Below, one piece after another: positions 46,645-58,643 of a stretch of 64,000 nt of DNA; positions within the stretch are counted from its first letter, which is position 1; every line of letters starts with the position of its first letter. The stretch covers positions 3,369,501 through 3,433,500 of the forward strand of contig NC_089438.1 in the NCBI RefSeq assembly GCF_026210795.1. Reading direction: 5' to 3'. The notes beneath the pieces were generated by a model. It had not been told where the DNA came from and did no database searches. It saw nothing but the letters and a program-made list of their open reading frames with translations. The DNA comes from Rhizophagus irregularis (lineage: Eukaryota > Glomeromycota > Glomeromycetes > Glomerales > Glomeraceae). A program made the position numbers and the translations under genes.

Positions 46645-49600
46645 ATGTTTTTGGACGCTTTTAGGGATAATATTCTTTCTAATTCTGAAGGTGAACTTGT
46701 TGAAATCAATCAAAGATGTTTAATCGATAAAATTCTGGCTCGGTAAGGCCTCTTAAACGTTAACTTTCCAATTAGAAGTTTGTAAAATTTTATTTCTTTA
46801 AAATAATAAAAAAAATCTTTAACTAGTTACTCTTCCGAATTTGTTATATATCGTGAATTAATGCAGAATTCTGGTAAAAACTTTATAATACATTTTATTT
46901 ATGTATGATAAAATAATTATTAATCATCGTATTAAATAAATTTGAAGATGATGCGAAATCATCAAGTATCCAAATTATATTTGAAACCAAGAATAATGTA
47001 GTTACGCGAATTTTGTTCAAAAACAATGGAATTTATTTTAGACCTGAGGATTGGAATCGATTAAAGAAAATTGCTGAAGGAAATCCGGATGAGCAAAAAG
47101 TGAGTTTAAGGAATTGGCCTGCACCGCATTAATTGATTATTGTAGCTGGTATCGTCAGAACGATAAAAAAAAAAAAATCGTTAACCAGTTAACTTACTTA
47201 TAACAGATAGGAGCTTTTGGTGTAGGATTTTATTCATTGTTTTCGGTCTGTGATAATCCATTGTAGGTTATTATAAAATGGCTTCGCTCATTGTTTTTTC
47301 ATTAAAATTCTACTGTTAATAAATATTTTTTGATTAGCGTCTTTTCTGGCGGTCAGGGAATGGCTTTCTATTGGCGTGGAAATCAGTTATTTACAAAGCA
47401 GGGTCAAAATAAATCAACTGACGATTGGACAACATTTTTGATGGATATGAAAGATCCTACAGAAGTAATATTAAAATTATATACACACATAATTTATACT
47501 TTATTTAAATTTTAGCGTGCTAATTTTTTTTTTTTGTATTTCAATTAGATTCCAAATATTGAAAAGTTCTCGCGGTTCTTGGCCAATTCATTAGTAAGCT
47601 AGCTTATATTTAATGTTTTGGTGTAAATGAGTATTTATAGTTTATTTACTTGCATAAATATAATTTTTTTTTTTTAATCAATTAACAATAGGGATTTACG
47701 GAAAACCTTCAAAATATATCTGTACTTTTTAATGATACGTTGGTAATACGACTATCAAAGAAAATACAAAGACCGGAACCGTTAAGAATCACATCTGAGT
47801 TCAATACGTATTCTCCACAAAGGATGTTTCAACTAACTTCAATAAATGTTGGACGCGTCCAGCTTGACGTTGAGAGATTAATTGTCCCAACAAATTTTAA
47901 TGTAAGACAATTGCATTTGATTAATTATCAAACGGAAAAGGCTTCCATATTCCTTAAAACTGCTAATGGAGATTTGGATGTTAGAGTCAGCAACGAGTTC
48001 TCTTTAAAAATGGAACAAATTACTAAAAAGAAGCCACCAAGAAAAACATCAATTCAAATGATTTTTACTGGATTCAATGAACACAATTTATCCAGTGATT
48101 CTGATGAAAATATTTCACCGGTCTTTAAAGATTTACTTCAATATCCGGAGCAAGGAAAAATTTATATCGGTTTTTCAACTGATCAAACTACTGGATGTTG
48201 TTCTCACTTAGCAGCTCGTGTCATTCCTACTGTATGTACACTTTCGATATTAGAATTATAATATCATTTTATTTTTTTTAGTTAATTAACTTTATTTTAT
48301 CTAGATGGAACGAGTATCAATCGATATGGCCAATGAAACTTTGGCCAAATACAACAGTGAGTTGCTATATTTATCAGGAACATTATGTAGAATTTTATAC
48401 GAAGATGAAATGGATCAGATAAAACGATCATATAATAGTGTTAATGCTGTACATGATCGTGCATTGTTGGAAAAACGAGCAGCACATGCTTTAACGCACT
48501 TTACTTACCATCCAAGCACACCAAATACACAAATTGGCAAAATATTAGAATCTCAATTTTTCGATTGTACAAGAAAAAATTTGTCAATTTTATCTACAAA
48601 CGGCGTCCTTCCAATATCTGATGTTCGCATACCTGATCCAAAAATGATGGGATTTATTAAAAATGTTCCAGTTGTTCCAACGAATATATTTGAGCGATGC
48701 AATATATTTTTCATAAAAGCAAAAAATACGTTGAATCTTATAAGAGATTAGAATTTTCAAGATGTTCTACATGAACTAAGGAACCGAATGTTTTCTGAAA
48801 ATGAAATAACTGAGCTTTTGAAATGGTTTGTTTCTTACAGGTCAAGTGGAAATATTGTTAGTGCATCAGAACTTGATCAATTCATGGGACTTACACGTAT
48901 TGGCAATATCTTTCGAACTTTGAAAACAATTCGTCATTATTTGAACCCAGGAATAATTCCGACAGATATGGATGTTCCAAATGATGTAATGCCATATACT
49001 ATTTCCAAAACTTTACCACCTCAGGATCTTAAAAAATGGTTTGGATGGTCAGAATTAACTTTGGTTATTTGGGCAAAGTTTATTGTTAACAAACCCAATT
49101 TAGAAAATGATCTTACATTTGCTCGGAAAGTTCTTCAAATTTTGGCAAGAAATTTAAATAATACTTCAAGAAATAATAAAGAAATCATTCGTCAGTTATT
49201 TGTTCAAAAAAGATGCATTCCAACTAAATTTGGATTGAAACTTCCAAATGAAGCTTATTTTCAAAATGTCACTATATTTCCTGATTTACCTACGATCGAA
49301 TTTCAAAAACCTTTGAGTGTTCAGAGTTTAATGGAACTATTGGGAGTACGAAAGGTAATAAACTTTCTTATCAATTCTTAATAATATTATTATAAAATAA
49401 AGTTATATAACAAACATATCTTGAATTATATACTTAGGTTGTTGAATTAAAACTCGTTTTTGATCGCCTTGATCGAGGAAATTGGGATCATATGCAACTT
49501 GTAAAATATTTAGCTTCAATGTCAAGTGATCTTAAAGCAGATGAAATAAGAATATTAAAGAGCAAACCTATCTGGCCTAAGGAAAATTCGGCAGGTTCCC

Positions 49601-51106
49601 AATTGGTGCAAATTCAACGGTTTGTTACCAGTAATTTACATGTACCTTCATCATTAAACCGTGAATTTGGTTTACCTATAATTGATTGGAAAGGAAGATG
49701 GTCCTCTAGCACACAAGAAGGTAAGTTTATAATCATTTGATTTTGTTTATTATAATATATTGGTAATATTAACATTTTTAAAACTATAGGAACGTTTTTA
49801 ATAATGTTGGGTTTGCGAGAATATCCTACACTTAAAACCATTCTAGAACTAGCAGCACCTCCAACTGATCCCAAAATTCGTAGTAAAGCTTTCGAATATT
49901 TTATTGATAATTTTGATAAAAATTATCTTAAAGAATATAGCCCAGCTACAGTTAATAATGCATTTTTGCCTTGTTCGGATCAAAATACTTATGCAAAACC
50001 TTCAGAATGCTTTATTAATCTTGAATGTAAGATAATGAAATTCAAAGTTATTCGTCAAGATTTACGTTATCGAGTAGAAAAACTGGGTGTTCATCAAGAT
50101 CCTAGCCGTGAAACAATTATTAATGAGTTAAAGAAGCTCTCAAGATATGTGCAATATGGAGATGATGCAAAGAAAATTTTTGAATATTTAGCATCACGGA
50201 AGAAAGATTTTATTCGTTCTGATTTTGATCAGCTTGCCAAGTTTGATTTCATACCACTCCGGAATAAAACAAAGACTAATGAAATTATTCTTTTTAATCC
50301 ACGTAGTGTTTACTTTGAAGTTCAAGAAGGGTAAATATTTTATCATTGTCTTCATATATAATTTTTTATTTTTGTTAAAAATATATATGTATACATAATA
50401 TTCTGATCTATTTTTTTTTACAAATAAATAAATATATTTATCTTAGGTTAAGTGAATTTTTTCCATGCATTGACTTTGGGGAAAGAGCCAATTCATTTTT
50501 GAGTGCATGTGGCGTTAAAAAACGACCGTCTCCAGTAGATTTGGCTAGATTACTTGTGGAATCATCAACTAAACTTTGGGGATTAATTAAAGGCAACATA
50601 GAAATATATTTGAATATTTTAAGAATTATTGCTATCGATTTTAAAAGTTTTAGAAACATAGCCGATGAACCAAGTTTAATAGCAAGAATGAAGGGAGCAT
50701 GTATCTTGGTAGCTATAAAAAAAGAACGTCAAGAACGTCGCACAAATTCAGGAGATGGCAATAATGATGGAATTGATTGTTATTACTTATCTTCGACGAA
50801 TAAAATTTTTATAAATGATAATAAAATATATCAGAGAGTTTTTAATCCATTAACAGCTCCTGAGGAAAATTTGTTAGAAAGTTTATACAAGGTATGGTTA
50901 TTATAATCTATATCTATATAATATAATAAAAAAATTCATGTCGATCTTCTAACGTTTAGATTAGCCTGTATAAATCATCTTTGAATTGTGTAATGCATGA
51001 TTCATCTGCGCCTAACAGTACTACTAATTATATACTAGCAGTTACCCGTTGCTTCGCACTGGGACTAATGAGTTTGTTTAAATAGGCCAAGAACAATTTG
51101 GTATTA

Positions 51107-51289
51107 CAGTCAAACCTTTATATAATGATATGTCGGGACATATATGAAATTTTAGAAAATATCGTTATATCAATGGTATACCGATATTTATATGTCCTCA
51201 CATATAGTGGGAAAATAAAATTTTATCGGTATATCAAGTTTTTAATAGTATATCGATATATCGAATATCGGTATATCGAGGTTAGACTG
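51107..51289. mobile_element. Tc1/mariner (pogo-like) MITE, 183 bp
   Basis: The ends are CAGTCAAACCTTTATATAA and, inverted, CAGTCTAACCTCGATATAC. TA stands at both edges (51105-51106 and 51290-51291). The interior is TATCGATATATCG-type inverted repeats. The CAGTCAAACC terminus and TA duplication fit pogo/Tigger MITEs. Confidence 0.8.
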
Positions 51290-52299
51290 TATAATGTAAT
51301 ACTAAGTAAATTAAAAATGGTTACGGTTTTTTGATTAGTAGAATGATATAAATTATATTTAGAATGATATAATTATAGTGCATTAGAGTAATTAGTAAAT
51401 ATCTGACATGAATACTTATGAAAAGAGTACATAGTTATAATAAGTATTTGTAATCAATAAATGGGCTAATTAATTTTTTTAATTTCAGTAATAAAATAGC
51501 AATGATTAGCAATTTGTATTAATGCTATAATTTACTGATTAATGAATTTTAACCATAATAATATAGATCAAATATTTCAGGAGCAGACAGACCACCCATT
51601 ACACAATTCAAATTATTTATACAAGATAATCTAAATGTTACAGAATTTTTTTAATTATATAGATGAACAGTATTTATGTATTTATGATATTAATTTAACT
51701 TACTTTAATATGTGCTATATAATGAAAAAATTATATGATATATCATATGAAACAGAGATCAAAAATATATTTTATTATGTGTGTCTACTAATTTTATTAC
51801 AGATTACAAATAAAATTGTAAAATCATACGAAATTATAATATTATAGATAATTTTAATTTTATAATAGCTTTTTTAAAATATTTTTTTTTGGTAATTTGA
51901 TAATAAAGTTACGATAATTTCAAATGATTAACATTCATAGTACGATTTAATGATTTATTATATAATAAAATGATCGGCATTCATAGTACTAATGATAAAA
52001 TGATGATATAAATAAATGGTAATGATCGGTATTCATGATATTGGTTTACCGATCCAAAAATTTAAACAGATAATAAATCAATAATACAGATAAATAAACA
52101 TTATATCATTATACAATTTTAAAATTTTTTATATGACTAATCTAAATATGACCCATTTTTTTTAAATAATAGATAAAAGGGTTTAAAATTTGAATGCACC
52201 TGCACCCACTCACGTGACATGATTTTAAAATTTTATTGGTGATAATCAATCTATTTTTTATTTTTTACTTTGTTTAGGAACGTTTTTTAATTACTCTTT

Positions 52300-53400
52300 T
52301 TTTGTAGGAATACCCTGAAGATGAAATGGACCCCTAAAAATAAAAGGTGTGTTTTTTTCAATTTTTTTCCCATTCATTTCGTTCAAGAACAACGTTCCTA
52401 ACATTCTTTCGTAATTTTTTTTTATAGGAACACTCCCTGGAGACTCTTAAAGACAAAAGGTAAAATTCTTTTTCATTTATATTTGTTAATTTCGTTTAAG
52501 AACATTCCTAACATTCTTCAATAATTTTTTTTTATAGGAACACCTCCTGGTGACTCTTGGAGATGAAAGGTAAGTTTTCTTTTTTTGTTTCTTTTATTAA
52601 TTTCATTTAAGAACATTTCCTAACATTCTTTGAATAATTTTTTTTATAGGAACGCCCCTGGTGACTCTTGGAGGCGAAAAAGTTTCTTTTTGTTTCTTTT
52701 GTTAATTTCATTCAACTAAGGATGTTCATAACATTCTTTCAATAATTTTTTTTATAGAAACGCTCTTGGAGACAAAAAGTAAGTTTCTTTTTGTTTCTTT
52801 TGTTAATTTCATTCAAGGACGTTCCTAATGTTCTTTCAATAATTTTTTTGTAGGAACATCCCCTAGATGAAAGATAAGTTTCCTTTTTTCGTCTCTTTTG
52901 TTAATTCCATTTAAGAATGTTTCTAATGTTCTTTCAATAATTTTTTTTTATAGGAACGCCCCTGGTGACTCTTGGAGACGAAAAGTAAGTTTCTTTTGTT
53001 TCTTTTGTTAATTTCATTCAAGGACGTTCCTAACGTTCTTTCAATAATTTTTTTTGTAGGAACATCCCCTAGATGAAAGATAAATTTTATTTTTTCGTCT
53101 CTTTTGTTAATTCCGTTTAAGAATGTTTCCAATATTCTTTCAATAATTTTTTTTATAGAAATGTCTCCTGGAAACTCTTGGAGACGAAAAGTAAATTTCT
53201 TTTCATTTCTTTTGTTAATTTCATTCAAGAATGTTCTATTAATGTTCTTTTAATAATTTTTTTATAGGAATGCCTCCCAGAGACTCCTGGAGACAAAAGA
53301 TTTTTTGTTTTCTTTTGCTAATTTTGTTTAAGAATGTTTCCTAACATTCTTTTGATGGTTTTATAGGAACACCACCTGGAGATGAAATGGACTCCTGGAA
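52300..53400. repeat. Eleven tandem units of about 100 bp, each resembling a tiny exon with splice sites
   Basis: Each unit has TTCTTTCAATAATTTTTTTTAT, AG, a 20-40 nt core (GAACGCCCCTGGTGACTCTT, GGAGACGAAAAG), then GTAAGTTTCTTTTTGTTTC, TTTTGTTAATTTCATTCAAG and ACGTTCCTAACAT. Thus a polypyrimidine tract with TATAG/TGTAG precedes and GTAAGT/GTAAAA follows nearly every core, in the sense orientation of the host gene. Core lengths vary, and some units have lost the donor (GATAAG, AAGTTT). Minus-strand frame 52923-53228 is a shadow. Confidence 0.8.
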
Positions 53401-53999
53401 ATAATTAATAAATTTTAACAACAGAAAAAGGTAATAGAAAACAATAAGACTTATATAGTTATATCAGTTTATTAACTGTTTCAAAAAAAAACTTTAAAAA
53501 AGCCTTTTCATTTAAAAAAATTAAATAATGAATAAGATTATTTGATGAATAAATAAACGATAACACTGATCAGCCAATCAAATTTAAAATACAATAAATC
53601 ACGTGATAGGGTGCAGTGTGCGTTTAAGGTATTTATTTTTATTTTTATTTTAAGATGATTTGATCAGCAAATGCTAATTACTAAAGTATAAAAAAAATAA
53701 TTTTAGTTCCCTATTACTGGCGTTTTGCTAATACTAATTAGTATTAATCTCACTTTTTTAATCAATTAATATATATCTCATTTGTCATTTTTTCAGTACA
53801 ATTATTATTATTTGGTTAAATTGAAGTTTACAGATTTTTGCGAGATTATATATTTTTTTTTAGTTGATTTAAAATTTTTCTTATACTTTTTTTCATTATA
53901 ACATATAGAAAAAATTTTTGTAAATATATTTATTCAAAATAATCTTATTTAATGAAACAAATATTAAAATTTAAGCCTCACATTTTCGATTTTAAAGAA

Positions 54000-54480
54000 A
54001 AAATCACTGTATTTATTTTTAATGAAGTGATACAAATAAAAAAACAATAACAATAAATAAAAAAGTTAAGTAAATTACAATGATCAAGAAGAAAGATGCT
54101 AATAAAAAATGAAGTAACAATGGAGTAATGGAAAGTAATAGAAGAAGAAAGGGAGTAAAAAAGAGTAATGAGAAATGATAGGAAACAAAAAGGAAAAATA
54201 GGACATGATGGATGATGAAAAAGAGTGATGAGAGATGAAAAGAAGTAATGGAAAGATAAAGAGGAGTGATGAGAGACGAAAAGGAGACGAAGAAAGTGAT
54301 TGAAGACAAAAAGGAGTGATGGGAAACGAAGAGGAGTGGTGAGAGATGAAAAGGAGTGATGAGAGACAAAAAGAAATGATAGGAAGTAAACAGGAGGAAA
54401 AAAGAAATAATGGAAAATGAAAAGATGTAATAGAAAATAATGGGAGACGAATAATGAGAAGTAATATGAGGTGAAAAATA
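54000..54480. repeat. Purine-rich low-complexity block (GGAGTGATGAGAGA-type)
   Basis: Nearly 400 bases of A and G with sparse T, built from GAGTGATGAGAGA(T/C)GAAAAG variants. The Ser/Phe/Leu-rich minus-strand frames across it are compositional shadows. Confidence 0.7.
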
Positions 54481-54493
54481 ATGAGACTTTACT

Positions 54494-54712
54494 TTGAATC
54501 AATGTCAATTTCCAGTATGTGTTGCATTCTCAATAACAATTAATAAATCACAAGGGCAAACTCTGAGCAGGGTTGGTGTTTACCTACCTGAACCTGTCTT
54601 TACACATGAGCAATTATATGTTAAGGTTTTTATAGATAATGGTAAGAACTGCAAGACAAGAAACATTGAATACTGTGAAATATTTCATTCTATAAATAGA
54701 TTTCACATTTAA
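54494..54712 (+). pseudogene. Helitron PIF1-like helicase, C-terminal fragment
   Basis: Reads [48 protein letters not shown], then [10 protein letters not shown] and stop. INKSQGQTL...[14 protein letters not shown] is the end of the helicase domain (motif VI region) of Helitron Rep-helicases. The usual ALSR motif after LYV is missing: LYV joins directly to KVFIDNGK, an internal deletion of roughly a dozen residues. The Helitron terminus at 54948 follows 236 bp downstream on the same strand, as in a 5'-truncated Helitron. Confidence 0.8.
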
Positions 54713-57415
54713 AAATAACATTTTGTATGTATAACAATATTTCATATGTAATATTTTATATATAACATTCATACACAATTCACTTTTATTAGTATAAATA
54801 TGTAAATTATATAAATTTATTAGATTGTTTTTATCATACTGTAAATAATATTATTAAAATACTAAGCCTATTTCTAAAATATAGCCATACCATTGTTACT
54901 TTTCTGGGCAAGTTTTATCCCCGGCGCAGCGCGACGGGTTACACCTAGTTTATGTATAACATGATATTGTTGGATTTGTATAAAATGCGAGCAATAATCA
55001 ATTATTATTATTATTATTATTTTATCAGGAACTAGGATGTAGGTCATTACAAGATTCTGTAAAAGAAACTTCAACTCCAAGAGGGATTAAAGAAACCAAT
55101 AAATCTAAACAATTACAAAATGAAATTATGGAAAGATCGAGTTTATTTTATCATGAATACAAAGAACACGATATTAAAAGAGATGAAAAATGGCTTGAAA
55201 AACTAAAAGTTAGAGAGGTTGATTACATAGAAACAATTTATGTATTAGAAAATGATGAAAAGAAAGAACGTACTGACACCCTCATTCTTCAAGATGCTGG
55301 AATGGATTCATGGACTCTTTATATATCATCTAGTTCGAATTTACTCGATGTTTCAAAACATATTGTTAAGAATATTTACAAAGTATCTAATTGGAAAGAT
55401 GTTGGCTATTTCAATATGCTACTAACTTCACCTTTATTAGTTTTGAAAGAAATGGGATATCCAGTTGATCGTATCTTGCAACAGCGTAAATTACAAAATA
55501 TAGCAGATCAATTAGAAAATGAGGTTAAATCCGATAATAATGGAACATCAGCAAACCATAATCATGATAATTATAATAATTTTAATTCATTATTTTCTAA
55601 TAATAATAATAACTCTCGACCACGACAATCAAGAGGAACAAATTCAGTTCATGATTATAATTTCGGATCTATTTTTAATGGTATATCAAAAAATAAGAAC
55701 ACAAATTATGAAAAAGATAAGAAATCATTTATTCTTAATCTTAAACCGAACAATAAATCAGTAAATATTACTACTACTACAACAAATAAGACACCAACAA
55801 TAACTTCTGAAACTACTCAAATTTTACAAAATCAGTTACAAAATGCTGTAGAAGCTTGTCGTTCTAATGCAGGTGTTATCATTAATCAAAAACGTAGTAC
55901 CGAAATTGTCAATGTAAACGAAGAAAGTCAAATAAATCATTGCGAGGTCATACCTGGTAAATTATATTGAAATTATTTTTAATAATATTCGCGTATTATA
56001 TATATTCTATTTTGATATTAATTTGATTTGTTTCATTTATTTTTTAGTTTATTCATTATCCCATATTAAAACTATACAAGAAATTAAATTTTATCTTCCT
56101 AAAATTCGGTCAATGTTTCCTCAATTATATGATGAAGCTTCATTAAACCGTTTTGTTAATTTGTTAAGAGATCTAGCAAGTGTTTTTGGGCTTTCGACAG
56201 CAACTATTCATATTTTTTATGATGAAAATGCAAGTTCAATCGCATTTAATAATAATGGAGAATTGTTTTTCAATCTAAAAGTTTACACTATATTACATGA
56301 TGAAGAATGTAAGATTAAACATACAATTTATGCTATGGCATATTGGTTTATGACATTATGTCATGAATTAGCACATAATATTATTCTATCTCATAATTCT
56401 GGACATGAAGTAAGTATTATTTATTATGATTATAAAATTTACTTGCTTTATATGACTCATATATGAATCTAATTATTATTATTATTATTATTTTATTTGA
56501 TAGTATTATTTCTCATCATTTGCAGAAATTTATATGTCAAATTTCTTAGCGTTAATAGAAAGTCGAGGAATTGCTTTTAAACATAATAACGTTCAACAAA
56601 ATTTCGGCCAGATTAGTTTTAACAAGTTTGGCTGGTATTAAACAAATAATTGGTTTATTTTTTTCATAAATTAAGTTTTATATTTTTTGTAAGTTTTGAT
56701 ATTATTTAACGTCATAAATATTTGTTTATTTTAAGTAAAAGTTGATCTAGTAAATAAATATAACTTATTTGAAGTTCAATATAGTGAATTTACAATATGA
56801 ATAAGTACAAACATAATTAATTTTTCGGAGTGAAGCGAAGAATTATATGAGGACCCGAAAATATAAAGGTTATATATATAAAGGTTACCGGTAAAATGGG
56901 TAAAGTTATCATATAAATTGTGGGTAATATTATTATAACATATTTATGGTTAGTTGTTAAATGGTAATGATCTTATGATTTATTTTTTGAGATAACGATT
57001 ATATACAGTATATAAACAATAAAGATGATGAAAAAAAAATCGATAAATTTTATATACATATAAAATTTATTAAAAGAAACTTAACAATTTATTTATTTTT
57101 TTTTTTTAATTTTAATAATGTGACTGTTAAGATTCATATTACAGTACTAGTATAGCTTAGAATCAAATATGACACATCTTAATAAATTTTACTCATAAGA
57201 ATTTTTCTATATAACTTTTTTTATTTCTGCAATACAATAACTAAATATTATAGAATCTAATTTACATTATATGCTGATATGCTGAAGTACTTCGTAATTT
57301 TACTGCAAAATATTATGTAATTTTACATCATATAAAGTTTACGAAATACTAAAAATAATGATAATAGTTTTTATAAAATCAATAAACCATTTGTAATTTT
57401 CTATAATTTTAATTT

Positions 57416-57520
57416 TCAGCATATATTAAAGTTGTAGTATTTTTCTCAGGGCCAAGGCAATCACTTATGTGGCCTTAGAGCTGTCGGCAGATGAGAAACG
57501 CTCATCAGCATATATTAAAG
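57416..57520. ncRNA. Structured GC-richer insertion between 16-bp direct repeats, SINE-like
   Basis: TCAGCATATATTAAAG occurs exactly at 57416-57431 and 57505-57520, like a retroposition target duplication. The 73 bp between are much GC-richer than the flanks and fold into two hairpins: GGCCA-AGGCAATCACTTATG-TGGCC and GCTG-TCGGCA-GATGAG-AAACG-CTCATC-AGC. There is no A-box/B-box that I can recognise. Whether it is transcribed is unknown. Confidence 0.4.
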
Positions 57521-58467
57521 ATATTAAAAATATATTTTATATATCCATTAAACATAATTGTAATTATATCACATACACTGAAATATTTCAACAATAAGTT
57601 GAGTATATAGTTGCTACTTGTCAGTAATATGTTTATCACATTTTTCAAAATTAATAGGTTTCTGCAAAGTTATTAATTTATTATTATATTCCATTTCGTT
57701 TTTTAATTAAAATAAAAATTATTCATAAACACGAAATACTTGAAAAATTTTACGATACGAGTTAAATTTCTTGAAACAAATATAAGGTGAAAATTCTTGA
57801 TAAAAAGAACTAAATGATATTTCGGACATTGAAAAGTTTGTATAATCAAATAAGAGAAATAATCAGGAAGAGAAAGTTTAACTGAGTTATACCTGATGTC
57901 TAGTTTTTTTTTCCTTAATTTATTTAAATTATTTACGTATGATAATGATTTGCCAAAATTTTATTGTAAACTTGATCTACTTGTCATATATAAATACTTC
58001 ACAATAGATTACATTTATATGATTAGTGGTGCTTTTCATTTTATTGCTCTCGAAGTATGGTACTAAAAGTGATATTGCGATAGACCTTTAACAATGAAAG
58101 TCAATGGTCATCCCCGGTAATCCCTAATGGTGATAATAGTTCTGACTATAAACTTAAACTCGTCTTTACAAAGAAGGAATTTTTAAGTAATTTGCGTATC
58201 AAGAAAAGCATGATGAAAATTACTTTTACGGAGCACTATTTCATGTCATTCATTTTACATCTTTTATTTTTATTTTATTTGTTGGCTATCACTTATCTGA
58301 GATACTAGATTTTCATGAACAAGACATATTCATAAATACATTTCTGGTTGCAAACAAACAATTTAAAGAGAAATTTATTACTATTTTATTAATTTAATAT
58401 CACTAATATATACATTATCTATATACTTTTTGCTTATTTAGTCAAAATGCTGTTGTTAAACTAAATA

Positions 58468-58643
58468 CAGTTATAACGAACTCGCTTTATAACGAAATTT
58501 TCACAACACGTGACATTTAACCAATTAAATACGTTAGGTATCACCTTGTTATAACGAATCAACCAATTAAATTCTTTGCATTCTTCGCTATAATCTTATG
58601 GCAAATTTGAAATCGGAGGATTCGTTATATCGAAAGCTGACTG
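58468..58643. mobile_element. Tc1/mariner (pogo-like) MITE, 176 bp
   Basis: The left end is CAGTTATAACGAACTCGCTT and the inverted right end CAGTCAGCTTTCGATATAAC. TA flanks both sides (58466-58467, 58644-58645). TATAACGAA motifs repeat inside in both orientations. Related in design to the MITE at 51107 but not the same family. Confidence 0.75.

Larger units (their letters stand above)
51034..54948. mobile_element. Insertion cluster in intron 11 with two outward-facing Helitron 3' ends
   Basis: The right edge reads CCCCGGCGCAGCGCGACGGG, TTACAC, CTAG then T: a CCCG-CGC/GCG-CGGG hairpin six bases before CTAG/T, the classic Helitron 3' terminus (CTRR). The left edge is the same design reversed: CTAGCAGTTACCCG..., whose complement has CCC-TGC-GAA-GCA-GGG, TAACTG, CTAG then T. 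The paralogue lacks everything between. Inside are a pogo-like MITE, an 11-unit repeat array, a purine-rich block and a piece of Helitron helicase, so this is a composite of several insertions and not one intact element. Confidence 0.65.
46645..56641 (+). pseudogene. GHKL ATPase / DUF3684-type paralogue with zincin tail, one nonsense codon
   Basis: Same 14-exon plan and phases as the gene at 34408: 46645-46742, 46827-46873, 46948-47099, 47207-47262, 47338-47464, 47549-47593, 47692-48231, 48305-49354, 49438-49720, 49790-50330, 50447-50891, 55029-55956, 56048-56409, 56504-56641. The sum is 4812 nt, 1603 codons, fully in frame. The motifs MQNSDDAKSS, IGAFGVGFYSLFS, FVFSGGQGMAFYW and TTGCCSHLAARVIPT are kept, as is the terminal CHELAHNIILSHNSGHEYYF (HExxHxxxxxH). 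The only lesion is TAG at 48749-48751 (codon 504), where the paralogue has TTG (36492-36494): a single T-to-A change. Exon 7 carries 20 extra residues, and exon 12 a Ser/Asn/Thr-rich insertion near NHNHDNYNNFNSLF. Intron 11 is 4137 bp against 124 bp in the paralogue. Very recent loss, stop readthrough, an unseen splice variant or a sequencing error are all possible. Confidence 0.85.

Noticed and set aside
53978-54508. 176-codon Ser/Phe/Leu-rich minus-strand frame
   Set aside because: It is the complement of a purine-only low-complexity block; composition alone keeps it open.
57490-57510. CTGATGAG on the minus strand suggesting a hammerhead ribozyme
   Set aside because: The conserved GAAA and a correctly placed cleavage triplet are missing around the stems, so the hammerhead core cannot be completed.
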